64,000 nucleotides of DNA, from NCBI GenBank assembly GCA_943787985.1, contig CALSOO010000005.1:124001-188000 (forward strand). Direction: 5' to 3'. Below, one piece after another: positions 20,443 through 32,802 of the stretch. The stretch comes from an uncultured Paracoccaceae bacterium (GTDB lineage: Bacteria > Pseudomonadota > Alphaproteobacteria > Rhodobacterales > Rhodobacteraceae). The notes beneath the pieces were generated by a model. That model was not told the origin of the DNA. It did not search any database and saw only the letters and a program-made list of their open reading frames with translations. Each line of letters opens with the position of its first letter. Position 1 is the first letter of the stretch. Position numbers and translations under genes: made by a program.

Positions 20443-21531
20443 ATGAGTTTCGCACCCACCATCATCGAACGCCTTGCCCGCGCCCGTGCCGACCTGCGCA
20501 TGGGGGTGCCTGTTGTGCTGACGGGACCACAAAACTATGTCATTCTGGCTGCCGAAACGCTGGACAGCGCGCGGTTGTCCTCTCTTCTTGCGTTGGGCGG
20601 ACAGCCGGTTTTGACCATCACCCAACGCCGCGCCACGACCCTTAAGGCACGCGCGTATGACGGAGATGTCGCGCGGATCGAACTGCCCGCGGATGCCTCG
20701 TTGTTGTGGGTACAAAGCATCGCTGACCCCGCAGATGATCTGCGCAGCCCTATGAAAGGGCCGCTGATTTCAACCCGCGACGGAGATGCCGCAGCGCACC
20801 GCGCAGCGATTGCCTTGACCAAAGCCGCGCGCTTGCTGCCATCCGCCTTGGTGTTGACCGTGGCAAACGGTGCGAATTTTGCAGCCCGGCACGGTTTGTC
20901 GACAGTGCCGCTGCAAGAGGCTTCAGCCCATTTGAACGCCACCAGCCCTTTGCACCCTGTGGTCCACGCACGCCTGCCAATGGACGTCTCAGAGGCAGGG
21001 CGTCTCCATATTTTTCGCCCTGAAGACGGCGCAGAAGAACATTACGCCATAGAAATCGGGCGCCCCGATCGCAGCAAACCTGTGCTGGCGCGACTGCATT
21101 CTGCGTGTTTCACAGGGGATGTGATGGGCAGCCTCAAATGCGACTGCGGACCCCAACTGCGCGCCGCGCTGGCGCAAATGGGGAACGAGGGGCACGGCGT
21201 CCTGCTGTACATGAACCAGGAAGGGCGCGGCATTGGCCTTGCCAACAAAATGCGGGCCTATTCCCTGCAGGATCAGGGGTTTGATACAGTCGAGGCCAAT
21301 CACCGTCTGGGGTTTGAGGACGACGAGCGCGATTTCAAACTCGGGGCGGATATCCTGAAATCCATGGGATTCTCTTCCGTGCGCCTGCTGACCAACAACC
21401 CTGCCAAGGTCGATATGATGAACAAATGCGGGGTGGCTGTGGCCGAACGGGTCGCCCTCAAGGTGGGTGAAAACCGCCACAACGCCGACTATCTGGCGAC
21501 CAAGGCGCACAAGTCAGGGCACCTTTTGTGA
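20443..21531 (+). CDS. ribA: GTP cyclohydrolase II
   Basis: HSACFTGDVMGSLKCDCGPQL Zn site; LLYMNQEGRGIGLANKM; LLTNNPAK. Confidence 0.93.
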   Translation: MSFAPTIIERLARARADLRMGVPVVLTGPQNYVILAAETLDSARLSSLLALGGQPVLTITQRRATTLKARAYDGDVARIELPADASLLWVQSIADPADDLRSPMKGPLISTRDGDAAAHRAAIALTKAARLLPSALVLTVANGANFAARHGLSTVPLQEASAHLNATSPLHPVVHARLPMDVSEAGRLHIFRPEDGAEEHYAIEIGRPDRSKPVLARLHSACFTGDVMGSLKCDCGPQLRAALAQMGNEGHGVLLYMNQEGRGIGLANKMRAYSLQDQGFDTVEANHRLGFEDDERDFKLGADILKSMGFSSVRLLTNNPAKVDMMNKCGVAVAERVALKVGENRHNADYLATKAHKSGHLL

Positions 21532-22151
21532 TGGATATCACCCTGTTCCTCGGCTTCATTGCGGCCACTGCGATTATTGTGTGCACCCCCGGCCCTTCGG
21601 TGGCCTTGGCCTCTGCTCAAGCTGTGCGGCACGGGCCGCGCGCGGCAGGTGTTTGCGTGGCAGGGGATGCGTTGGGGTCCGTTGTGCATATCGTGATTGC
21701 GACGGCCAGCCTGAGCTATCTGGTGGCGCTGGCAGGACACGTTCTGCCATGGCTGCAAATCGCAGGCGGTCTCTACATCCTGTATCTCGCGGGGCGCGCA
21801 TTCACCGAAGCCCACGACATGGACCCAAGCAGCGCCGCAGGGCAACGCGCCTCTTTCTTCTCAGGTTTTTTTGCCTGCGTGACCAACCCCAAAGCCATCG
21901 TCTTTTTCGCCGCCTTGTTCCCGGGGTTCATCTCTCAGGATCACAACATATGGGTGCAATCGCTGATCTACGGGCTTGTGTTCGTCACTTTGGATGCAGT
22001 GTTCATCATGGGCTACGCGCTGCTGGCATGGCGGGCGTATCGCTCACCGCTGGGGGCGAAAATCAGCGTCTCTACCTTGAGCGGGATAGGGCTGTTTGGC
22101 GTCGGATCTTTGTTGATTTACAAGGGCGTAAAGGCCCTTGCCCCCCAATGA
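21528..22151 (+). CDS. LysE family translocator
   Basis: TPGPSVALASAQAVRHGPRAA; multiple TM; NPKAIVFFAALFPGF. Confidence 0.9.
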   Translation: MMDITLFLGFIAATAIIVCTPGPSVALASAQAVRHGPRAAGVCVAGDALGSVVHIVIATASLSYLVALAGHVLPWLQIAGGLYILYLAGRAFTEAHDMDPSSAAGQRASFFSGFFACVTNPKAIVFFAALFPGFISQDHNIWVQSLIYGLVFVTLDAVFIMGYALLAWRAYRSPLGAKISVSTLSGIGLFGVGSLLIYKGVKALAPQ

Positions 22152-22642
22152 CACCGGCGGATCTGGTGCTGACGCCAAAAGGCGTGCGATTCTTAGGAAA
22201 AACCTATCCCTGCACCATCGGCAAGGGCGGGATCAAAACAGACAAGCGCGAGGGGGACGGGGCCACACCGCGGGGCATCCACCGCATTGTCGGGATGCTC
22301 TATCGCCCTGACCGCATCGCCAAACCGACCGATTGGGCGAAACCCATCGGGCCTGCGGACCTGTGGTCGGACGATGCCACGCACGAAGATTACAACATGA
22401 TGGTGCGCGCGCCCTACCCCCACAGCCACGAGGCATTGCGGCGCAGTGACCCTTTGTACGACTTGGTGATTTTGACGGACTGGAACTGGCCCTACGCGGT
22501 CAAAGGGCGCGGCTCTGCGATCTTTATCCACCAGTACCGCAGGGCGGGATACCCGACCGAAGGGTGCATCGCGTTTCGCCGCGACCACCTTCATGAAATT
22601 GCACGCAGAATCAGGTATCAGACACGCCTTATTGTGGGCTAG
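22148..22642 (+). CDS. L,D-transpeptidase family protein (YkuD)
   Basis: GKGGIKTDKREGDGATPRG, IFIHQYRRAGYPTEGCIAF (HX..S/T-EGC catalytic motif). Confidence 0.9.
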   Translation: MTPADLVLTPKGVRFLGKTYPCTIGKGGIKTDKREGDGATPRGIHRIVGMLYRPDRIAKPTDWAKPIGPADLWSDDATHEDYNMMVRAPYPHSHEALRRSDPLYDLVILTDWNWPYAVKGRGSAIFIHQYRRAGYPTEGCIAFRRDHLHEIARRIRYQTRLIVG

Positions 22643-23318
22643 CGACACGCTCTCCAAAGATGGCCGACCCAACGCGAACATGGGTCGCCCCAAGCGAAAT
22701 CGCCACGTCATAATCCGAACTCATCCCCATCGAGCGCCAAGGCACACCGTTGCGGGCCGCCATCTTGTCGAGCAATGCAAAATGCAGGCTGGCTTCTTCG
22801 TCCACAGGGGGGATGCACATCAACCCTTTGACCGGCAGGGACAAATCCTGACACTGACGCACGAAATCGTCGACCTCTTCGGGCAGAACACCCGCTTTCT
22901 GGTCCTCGCGACCGGTGTTGACCTGAATAAGCATATCAGGACAGTGACCCATTTCGTCAGCCAAACGGGCAAAGGTGGTCGCCAGCTTGGGGCGATCCAG
23001 TGTGTGAATGACATTGAACAGCTCAAACGCCTGACGGGCCTTGTTGCTCTGCAGAGGTCCAATAAGGTGCAGATCAATTTCGCCATATGTCTCGCGAAAG
23101 GCAGGCCACTTTCCAGCGGCCTCTTGCACGCGGTTCTCGCCAAAGCAGCGGTGGCCTTGATCCAGAACAGCCGCCACACGGTCATCGGGTTGCACTTTGC
23201 TGACGGCGATCAGCCGGGTGCGACCGGCGCACTCCCACTGTGCTTCAACGCGTGCGATGTTGTCTTGAATTTCGGTCAGTCCCATAGGCGGCCTCGCTGT
23301 GTCAGGTGTGCCACTCAA
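22629..23318 (-). CDS. YggS family PLP homeostasis protein
   Basis: LIAVSKVQPDD, FGENRVQEA, DLHLIGPLQSNK, SMGMSSDYDVAISLGATHVRVGSAIFG. Confidence 0.93.
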   Translation of the reverse strand: MSGTPDTARPPMGLTEIQDNIARVEAQWECAGRTRLIAVSKVQPDDRVAAVLDQGHRCFGENRVQEAAGKWPAFRETYGEIDLHLIGPLQSNKARQAFELFNVIHTLDRPKLATTFARLADEMGHCPDMLIQVNTGREDQKAGVLPEEVDDFVRQCQDLSLPVKGLMCIPPVDEEASLHFALLDKMAARNGVPWRSMGMSSDYDVAISLGATHVRVGSAIFGERVASPQ

Positions 23319-23333
23319 ATAATACTGTGCCGC

Positions 23334-23366
23334 AAAAGAAAAGAGGCGATCCCGAAGGACCGCCTC
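23334..23366 (-). terminator. rho-independent terminator for porin gene
   Basis: Minus strand GAGGCGGTCC-TTCG-GGATCGCCTC followed by TTTTCTTTT. Confidence 0.8.
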
Positions 23367-23389
23367 AAATCGCTTAGATATCGTTCAAC

Positions 23390-24289
23390 TTAGAAGTTGA
23401 AGCGGATACCCAGATCGGCACGTGTAGAGTCGGCACGTGTTTTTTCGATGCCACCGGCGAGAGTTGCGCCACCCAAAGAGTGAGTGAAGCCCAAGCCGTA
23501 ACCGTCTTCACGGCCTACGCCATCGTTGAAGGACACGTATGCTTTGACAGTTGTCGCCGCGCCAGCTTCGAAGGAAGCGTTGATGCGTGTGGAGTCAAAG
23601 TCGCCTTCGTTGTCGGCGTGTGCCAGACCAACGTTAACCGGACCGAAAGAACCAGCTACTGTCAACAATGTGGTGTCTGCGCCAACTGCTTCTGCGTCCT
23701 GGTGACCCAAACCAACTGTCCAGTCGCCAAAGGCGTAGGAAACGTGTGCTGCTGTACGCTCAGTTGCGCCTGTACCGGAGTGGGACACGTGCAAGCCGAA
23801 GCCGTTTACAGAGTAGATAACTTCGATACCGTTAGAGCCTGCGCCCGCGGAGGAGAAGGAATCCCACTGGAATGCGCCAGCGGCGGAGTTGTTAACTGGC
23901 AAAGAACCCCAGGACAAACCTGTGAGGCCTACGTTGCCGTCATAGAGACCTGGTGTAGATTCCAGAGCGCCCAAGATGTTGCCAACAGCAACAGTCAAGT
24001 TGCCAGCTGTCAAGCCAACGCGTGGAGCGGATACGCCAGAGTTACCCAGACCGGTTGGGCCTGTGTTGCCGCCACGAATACGTACACGTGCGAACAAGGA
24101 CAGACCGGAGTCTGTTTCGGCTGTGCCGTCGATGTTCAGTGTGAAACGGTTGTGGATGCGTGTTTCGTTGGTCAAACGGCTGTCGTCGTATACAACGCCG
24201 AAACGTGCGCCGCCGCTGAAGTTTACGTCAGCTGCTGCCATGCCTGCAGTCGCAATAAGCGCTGTAGTTGCAAAGAGAACTTTTTTCAT
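23390..24289 (-). CDS. alphaproteobacterial porin
   Basis: MKKVLFATTALIATAGMAAADVNFSGGARFGVVYD... C-terminal LGIRFNF. Confidence 0.92.
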   Translation of the reverse strand: MKKVLFATTALIATAGMAAADVNFSGGARFGVVYDDSRLTNETRIHNRFTLNIDGTAETDSGLSLFARVRIRGGNTGPTGLGNSGVSAPRVGLTAGNLTVAVGNILGALESTPGLYDGNVGLTGLSWGSLPVNNSAAGAFQWDSFSSAGAGSNGIEVIYSVNGFGLHVSHSGTGATERTAAHVSYAFGDWTVGLGHQDAEAVGADTTLLTVAGSFGPVNVGLAHADNEGDFDSTRINASFEAGAATTVKAYVSFNDGVGREDGYGLGFTHSLGGATLAGGIEKTRADSTRADLGIRFNF

Positions 24290-24635
24290 GGGTTTTCCCT
24301 CGGTTTAAAATTAACGCCCAAACCGGGGAGTCCGGAAAGGGTATGAGGGTGTTTCACTCAGACGGACCCATCATTGCAAGCACTGCAAACGCCACAGGAT
24401 CAAAGGACGGCAGTATGGTGCAGGTTTGCCACACATGCTGTTGCCCCGTTCCAATACGCAAAATGGCCTCAATCGCGGGAATTGCCCCGAAGCTAAAGCG
24501 ATGCGGTTGTTTTAGCTCGCTTTAAGCCTGTGCAGACAGTCTCCCCCTCCCGTGTGTATGCGCGCAAACACTATAGCCTTGCCGCGCACCGATACCTTGG
24601 CTAGTTTGTGCCAAAATTCCTGTGAGGCATGAGCA

Positions 24636-25130
24636 ATGCAAACGACATCCCTTTTTAAACGGTGCACCGCTGTGGCCCTGTGCCTGACGCTGGTCGCTTG
24701 TGGTGACGGCGGCTTCAAACTGGGCGGGGGCAACACGACCGCCTCGACCAGCAGCGGCAATCCTCCCCGCGAAGAAGCCTTGCAAACCACGTCGATCTGG
24801 GAAGCCTTCGCCAATCGCAACACAGAGACCACCGTCAAGGTGAACAAATACATCTGGTCCGCCGCGATTGAAGTCCTCGACTTTATGCCGATCCAGTCCA
24901 TTGACCCGTTCACAGGCGTCATCGTGACAGGCTACGGCACACCGCCGGGGGGCAGCCGTTCTTACCGCGCGACTGTGTTGATCGGGATCCTCGCACTTGA
25001 TGCGCGGTCCTTGAATGTCGCCTTGCTAACCCGTGGCGGCGCCTGCGCCGCGGCAACCACCCGCGCCATCGAGGACGCGATCCTGATCGCGCGCCCGTCA
25101 GTTGCGCATCTCGGACAATCGGTCTCTTAA
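24636..25130 (+). CDS. DUF3576 domain lipoprotein; 3' half appears frameshifted
   Basis: Lipobox LVAC; VKVNKYIWSAAIEVLDFMPIQSIDPFTGVIVTGYGTPPGG. Confidence 0.8.
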   Translation: MQTTSLFKRCTAVALCLTLVACGDGGFKLGGGNTTASTSSGNPPREEALQTTSIWEAFANRNTETTVKVNKYIWSAAIEVLDFMPIQSIDPFTGVIVTGYGTPPGGSRSYRATVLIGILALDARSLNVALLTRGGACAAATTRAIEDAILIARPSVAHLGQSVS

Positions 25131-25157
25131 GCTGATCCAAAATCAGCTAAATCACAG

Positions 25158-25184
25158 CGCCGGGCCTTATCGCCCGGCGTTTTC
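25158..25184 (+). terminator. rho-independent terminator
   Basis: cgccgggc-cttatc-gcccggcg-tttt. Confidence 0.8.
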
Positions 25185-25213
25185 ATTTAAACCTCAGCAC
25201 GCACAGATATCCC

Positions 25214-27747
<2,534 letters not shown>

Positions 27748-27761
<14 letters not shown>

Positions 27762-28233
27762 AGCTGCATGGTTTAAACTGTTCTTTGTGCTGCCACTGCT
27801 CGCGGCCTGCGGGTTCACGCCGGTCTACGGCGTTGATGGCACAGGCACAAAGCTGCAAAACCGCGTGTTGGTGGACGAACCACTGACACGCGAGGGCTAT
27901 GTTTTGACCCGCCAGATCGAAAGAAGGCTGGGGCGCGCGGCGGGTCCGGCTTACGCGCTGAGCGTCACCATCAAAACCACCGAGGAATCACTGGCCATTG
28001 ACGTGGACGGCGATATCGAGCGCTACAACCTTGTGGGCACCGCCGACTATGTGCTGCTGGACAAAGCATCCGGTGCGATTGTCGCCTCGGGGCAGGTCCA
28101 GAATTTTACCGGATATTCCGCAACAGGGACCACAGTCGCCACGCTGGCAGCACAACGGGATGCCGCAGACCGCTTGATGATCATTCTGGCGGATAAAATC
28201 GTGAGTGAATTGTTGGTGAAGGCCACATTGTGA
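27748..28233 (+). CDS. lptE: LPS assembly lipoprotein LptE
   Basis: Lipobox [12 protein letters not shown]; position between leuS and holA. Confidence 0.85.
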
Positions 28234-29231
28234 AGCTGGTCGGGCAACAGGCCAACGGCTACTTTGGCAAGCCGGAAAAAGACCGCACTGGCGTGTTGAT
28301 TTACGGCGCTGATGCCATGCGCGTCGCCCTCAAACGTCAGGAACTGATCGCCGCCCTTATCGGGCCACAAGGCGAAGAAGAAATGCGTATTACACGCATT
28401 CCCGCAGGTGAACTGCGCAAAGAACCCGCGCTTTTGCTGGATGCGATCAAGGCTATCGGCTTTTTCCCCGGTCCGCGCGTGGCTTTTGTTGAAGACGCCA
28501 ACAGCTACGTCGAGGCGACAATCATCGACGCGCTCGAACAGTGGCAGGCAGGCGACGCGCACATCGTTGTCACCGCTGGCGCGCTGAAAAAGACCTCTAA
28601 AACGCTCAAAGCCTTTGAATCCCACCGCAATGCCTATGCCGCGGTCATCTATGACAATCCGCCCACGCGCGCGGAAATCGAAACCGCACTGCACAAGGCA
28701 GGGCTGACCGCCCCCACCGCCGAGGTCATGGGCGTGTTGACCGAGTTGGCCAAAGCCCTTGATCCCGGTGATTTTCGCCAGACGCTGGACAAGATCACCC
28801 TGTACAAGTTGAACGATCCAACCCCGCTGACCGAAGAAGACGTGGCCGCGTGTGCCCCGACATCAACGGAAGCGGACATTGACGACATTCTTTTGGTGGT
28901 CGGGGACGCCAACGCCCAGATGATCGGGCCTGTTTTGGCCAAGCTACAGGCCCAAGGTGTGAACGCCGTGTCGCTCTGCATCGGCGCAATGCGCCATTTC
29001 CGGTCCATGCACAAAGCGGCCTGTGACACCACGGGTCGGCCAAATGTCTGGGGGCCGAACAAGGACCGCATCATCGCTCAAGCCCGCCAATGGGGCCCCG
29101 AGCGGATCGAAACCGCCCTCACGGTTTTGACCGATACAGACCTGCAATTGCGCTCTGCCGGGCAAAACGCCCCTGCCATGGCCCTTGTGGAACGCGCCTT
29201 TATCCGTTTGGCGATGCTCGGTAGGCTCTAG
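28230..29231 (+). CDS. holA: DNA polymerase III subunit delta
   Basis: LIYGADAMRVALKRQELI, FVEDAN, C-terminal ERAFIRLAMLGR; synteny. Confidence 0.88.
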   Translation: MKLVGQQANGYFGKPEKDRTGVLIYGADAMRVALKRQELIAALIGPQGEEEMRITRIPAGELRKEPALLLDAIKAIGFFPGPRVAFVEDANSYVEATIIDALEQWQAGDAHIVVTAGALKKTSKTLKAFESHRNAYAAVIYDNPPTRAEIETALHKAGLTAPTAEVMGVLTELAKALDPGDFRQTLDKITLYKLNDPTPLTEEDVAACAPTSTEADIDDILLVVGDANAQMIGPVLAKLQAQGVNAVSLCIGAMRHFRSMHKAACDTTGRPNVWGPNKDRIIAQARQWGPERIETALTVLTDTDLQLRSAGQNAPAMALVERAFIRLAMLGRL

Positions 29232-29289
29232 AAACCCTTTGACCTTGGGCCCACTTCTCTTAGGGTGGCGCTGTAACAAGGAGTTCATC

Positions 29290-29538
29290 ATGAAATTTAC
29301 GAGAATCGCCACGTCCCTCGCCATCGCAGTGACCATGGCCGCCACGCCAGCATTGGCCGGCAAAAAATCCATGAAAAACGCAGAAGGCACCAAGCTGCGC
29401 ATCGACTGCACAACGGGCAACTGCACCGTAAAGCAAAAGCCGGCGGGCGCAAAATGGGCGACAGTCGAGAAGATGAAAGCCTCCACCGACAACTACAATG
29501 GCCTGATCGACAGGTACCAGTCCCTCGGATTCAAGTAA
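29290..29538 (+). CDS. small secreted hypothetical protein
   Basis: Signal peptide MKFTRIATSLAIAVTMAATPALA; SD aaggag upstream; terminator downstream. Confidence 0.65.
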   Translation: MKFTRIATSLAIAVTMAATPALAGKKSMKNAEGTKLRIDCTTGNCTVKQKPAGAKWATVEKMKASTDNYNGLIDRYQSLGFK

Positions 29539-29566
29539 CCTCAAGCAGGTAACGACGACCATGAAC

Positions 29567-29603
29567 AAAAGCGCGCGCCCTATCAGGGGCGCGCGCTTTT
29601 TTT
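29567..29603 (+). terminator. strong rho-independent terminator
   Basis: aaaagcgcgcgccc-tatcag-gggcgcgcgcttttttt, 10-bp perfect stem. Confidence 0.9.
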
Positions 29604-29630
29604 ATGCTGTCGATTGCAAGGGCGTATGCG

Positions 29631-30065
29631 TCATGGCGATTCTGGCGGGGCAAACAACGCCATCAGCTCGGCACCGGTCAATTGCTCCGTCTCTTCCGCA
29701 AAACTGTAGCCTTTGGGCTTTTGATCAATGAACACTTCGCCCTTTAGCGCGATGCCATCCGTTTGATCCAAAGTCCCCATGCTGACGTGATAGGAGCCGT
29801 GGTGCGCCCCGGGAGAAGTGATACGATAGTAAATACTGCTCCCGCAGGTTTTGCAAAACCCGCGTTCCGCCCATTCGGAGGACGTAAAGGTCGTGACGTT
29901 TTCAGAACCGCTGATCATCATATTATCGGCGGCCACTTCGACCCCCAGATAGACACCACCAGACCATTTGCGGCACATGTCGCAATGACAGGCCCCTGTG
30001 TCGGTGATCGGGGCAGAGATTTCGTAGTGAACAGCGCCACACAAGCAGCTTCCGGTATTGGACAT
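29631..30065 (-). CDS. GFA family (glutathione-dependent formaldehyde-activating-like) protein
   Basis: GSCLCGAVHYEI, CHCDMCRKWSGG, FCKTCGSSIYYR. Confidence 0.9.
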   Translation of the reverse strand: MSNTGSCLCGAVHYEISAPITDTGACHCDMCRKWSGGVYLGVEVAADNMMISGSENVTTFTSSEWAERGFCKTCGSSIYYRITSPGAHHGSYHVSMGTLDQTDGIALKGEVFIDQKPKGYSFAEETEQLTGAELMALFAPPESP

Positions 30066-30153
30066 GATGTGTTCCTCTCGTGGCAGTGCGCTGCCCTGTC
30101 GGCGCAACGCCAACGGAAACGCCAACGGACAGGCTACACCACCATTATCACAC

Positions 30154-31344
30154 CTACGCCAAAATCCCCAAACTCCGCGCGGCGGCCATTCCGGCCCAGC
30201 GACCGGTCGCAAAGCATGCGGTCAAAAGATACCCTCCTGTCGGGGCCTCCCAATCCAGCATTTCACCCGCGCAATATGTGTCAGGCACGGCATTCAGCAT
30301 CAGACTTGCATCCAACGCGCCCCACATAACACCCCCGCTTGTCGAGATCGCCTGATCCAGCGGGCGCAATCCGCTGTGGCGGGCGGGAAGGTTTTTGATC
30401 AACGCCGCCAAAATCGCGGGATCCTGCGGCACAGGCTGCGCCCACTCCTGCAAGAGCGCCAATTTGGCCGGCGTCAGCTTCAGAACCTTGCGCAGATGGT
30501 TGGACACTGTGGCCTTGCCGCGGGGTTTGGACAGGCGCGCTATGACGTCCTCCGCACTCAGGTCCGGCATCAAATCCACATGCAAAGGCGCACCATCGCG
30601 CATCAGTCTGGCCAAAGGATAAAGCCCGCCCCCCTCCAGACCGTGTTGCGACAGGATCGCTTCGCCGCGGCTGTCATGCCCTGCAACGCTCCAACGCACC
30701 GCTTTGATCGCGGCCCCGAAATGACGTTCCATATGCGGTGACCAGTCCACTGCCACCCCGACATTGGCCGCACCAAAGGGGGCGACATCAACGCCGCGCG
30801 CGGCCAGTACATCGGCCCATGCCCCGTCAGAGCCAAGGCGCGCCCAACTGCCCCCGCCCAGCGCCAGAATGGTGACGTCAGCGGTGACGGCCTTTGGCCC
30901 GTCAGGCGTGCCAAACACCAGCGCGCCGTCCTCGTTCCACCCTTGCCACCGCGCTCGGGTCTCACGCACAACGCCCAACGCGTCCAACCGTGCGAACCAC
31001 GCCCGCAACAAGGGAGAGGCCTTCATTGCCTCGGGAAACACCCGCCCCGAACTGCCGGTGAACAAGGGTTGCTCTAACCCGCGCGCCCACCCCTGAATCG
31101 CTTCGGCGTCAAACTCCGCCACGATCGGCGCCAGACGGGGGGCGGCTTCAAAATACTGCGCCGTCAGGTCTGCCAACGGTGCATTCATCGTCAGGTTCAA
31201 CCCCGACTTGCCTGCCATCAGAAACTTGCGCCCCATTGACGGCTTTGCGTCATAAACAGTGACCCTCGCCCCCGCTTGGGCCAGAATTTCGGCAGCCATC
31301 AATCCCGCAGGACCACCCCCGACAATCGCGGCTGTTTTGCTCAT
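30154..31344 (-). CDS. NAD(P)/FAD-dependent oxidoreductase (HI0933/TIGR03862-like flavoprotein)
   Basis: AAIVGGGPAGLMAAEILAQAGARVTVYDAKPSMGRKFLMAGKSGLNLT. Confidence 0.9.
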   Translation of the reverse strand: MSKTAAIVGGGPAGLMAAEILAQAGARVTVYDAKPSMGRKFLMAGKSGLNLTMNAPLADLTAQYFEAAPRLAPIVAEFDAEAIQGWARGLEQPLFTGSSGRVFPEAMKASPLLRAWFARLDALGVVRETRARWQGWNEDGALVFGTPDGPKAVTADVTILALGGGSWARLGSDGAWADVLAARGVDVAPFGAANVGVAVDWSPHMERHFGAAIKAVRWSVAGHDSRGEAILSQHGLEGGGLYPLARLMRDGAPLHVDLMPDLSAEDVIARLSKPRGKATVSNHLRKVLKLTPAKLALLQEWAQPVPQDPAILAALIKNLPARHSGLRPLDQAISTSGGVMWGALDASLMLNAVPDTYCAGEMLDWEAPTGGYLLTACFATGRWAGMAAARSLGILA

Positions 31345-32681
31345 ATGTCCATCTTTGGGGCTATGCCTTTGAATTCCACAACGCGGTGGGGATACGGGAT
31401 TTGGATGTTGTTGTCTTTGAGGGCGTTCCAGATCAGGAACAACACGTCGGATTTGTATTTGTTTTTGCCGTCATCAATGCCGTTGACCCAGAATTCAACG
31501 GTAAAGTCGATGCCGCTGTCGCCAAAGCCCACCAATTCGCAATCTGGCGGATAGGGCGCCTCCAGCACTTCGGGGTGTGCAGCAACGGCGGCATTGATGA
31601 TCGCGGGAATGGTGTTGATGCCCGTGTCGTAGCTCACCGAAAACGGGGCCTCGTAGCGGTTGGCAGACCCGGAGTCAGAATAATTCACCACCCGCGTCGT
31701 AATGAAATCCTCGTTCGGGACAACAATCCAGCGCCCGTCAAAGGTTTCGAGGATCGCAGCGCGTGCTGTCATTCTGACAATCGTGCCTGCCTCCCCTCCG
31801 TCCAGCTCGACGTGATCGCCCACGGTCGCCTGCCCTTCAATCAGCAGGATCACCCCGGAGATAAAGTTGGACGCAATCCGTTGCAGACCAAAACCAAGGC
31901 CGACACCAATCGCACCGCCCAAGACCGCCAAGGCACTCAGGTTGATCCCCATGATGTTCATCAACAGCAAAAACGCGATGCCAAAGATCAGGAACTCAAC
32001 CGATTTGGCCGCAAGCTGGCGGATCGACGGGCGCATCTCTTCTTGTTTGGCGATGAAGGTCGTGGACTGGTCGTTGGACCAACGCCCGAACCAGAACAAT
32101 AGCGAGCCCGCGATAAGCCCGCGCACCAACGCCATGACCGAAAAGGAGATGTTGCCAAGCGTCACCGTCATTGCGCTCAACTGGGTCTGGGCAAGCTCCA
32201 GCAAACCCAACGCATAAATGCCCGCAATGGGCAAAAAGACGTATTTGCCAATCAGCTTCAGGAACGGATCGGTGATGATATCGCGCACCAATGCACGCAC
32301 CGCAAGGAACAGGAACAGGAACAACCGTTTGCCAAAGGCAATCACCGCACCACTGTCAAAGAGGGAGCGCACGATCCCTTCGCCGATGCCCGTGAACACA
32401 TAGGCCATCATGGGAAGCATCAGGGGCAGGAAATTCATCACAAAGCGGCGTGCAGGGGCCAGAATATTTGTGCTCTCACCGGGGTCCAGCAACCGCTCCA
32501 ACAATGGACGCAAACGGCGGGTGACCATCAGGGCCGCGAAATAGGCCACCAACAGAAGTCCGAATTGCGACCACGCAGCAGGGCTGAGCAACCAGCTGGC
32601 AGCAAGGGTCCAACCCGCCTCGATGTATCCAGCGGCCTGTTGCACGATTTCTGGCTGGCCCGTCAGATCAATTCCAAACAT
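31341..32681 (-). CDS. MscS-type mechanosensitive ion channel
   Basis: LGFGLQRIASNFISGVILLIEGQATVGDHVELDGGEAGTIVRMTARAAIL; WIVVPNEDFITTRVVN. Confidence 0.92.
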   Translation of the reverse strand: MFGIDLTGQPEIVQQAAGYIEAGWTLAASWLLSPAAWSQFGLLLVAYFAALMVTRRLRPLLERLLDPGESTNILAPARRFVMNFLPLMLPMMAYVFTGIGEGIVRSLFDSGAVIAFGKRLFLFLFLAVRALVRDIITDPFLKLIGKYVFLPIAGIYALGLLELAQTQLSAMTVTLGNISFSVMALVRGLIAGSLLFWFGRWSNDQSTTFIAKQEEMRPSIRQLAAKSVEFLIFGIAFLLLMNIMGINLSALAVLGGAIGVGLGFGLQRIASNFISGVILLIEGQATVGDHVELDGGEAGTIVRMTARAAILETFDGRWIVVPNEDFITTRVVNYSDSGSANRYEAPFSVSYDTGINTIPAIINAAVAAHPEVLEAPYPPDCELVGFGDSGIDFTVEFWVNGIDDGKNKYKSDVLFLIWNALKDNNIQIPYPHRVVEFKGIAPKMDI

Positions 32682-32802
32682 GTGCACCCCTTGCTGTGTT
32701 GGCGAATTGCCCACCTGTCATGCAAGAGTGAACCCGCAGGCGCAAGCGTTGACTGGGCATAGCGGCCCGAACGTCACGATTGAAAACAGGGCGAATCCCG
32801 CG

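Noticed and set aside
21467-22147. N-terminal 220 aa of the 391-aa ORF upstream of the L,D-transpeptidase domain
   Set aside because: Out-of-frame reading of lysE-type gene; transpeptidase most likely starts at ATG 22148.
23480-24346. 288-aa Cys-rich plus-strand ORF
   Set aside because: Exact antisense of the porin; Cys richness is an artefact of reading the complement of Ala/Thr codons.
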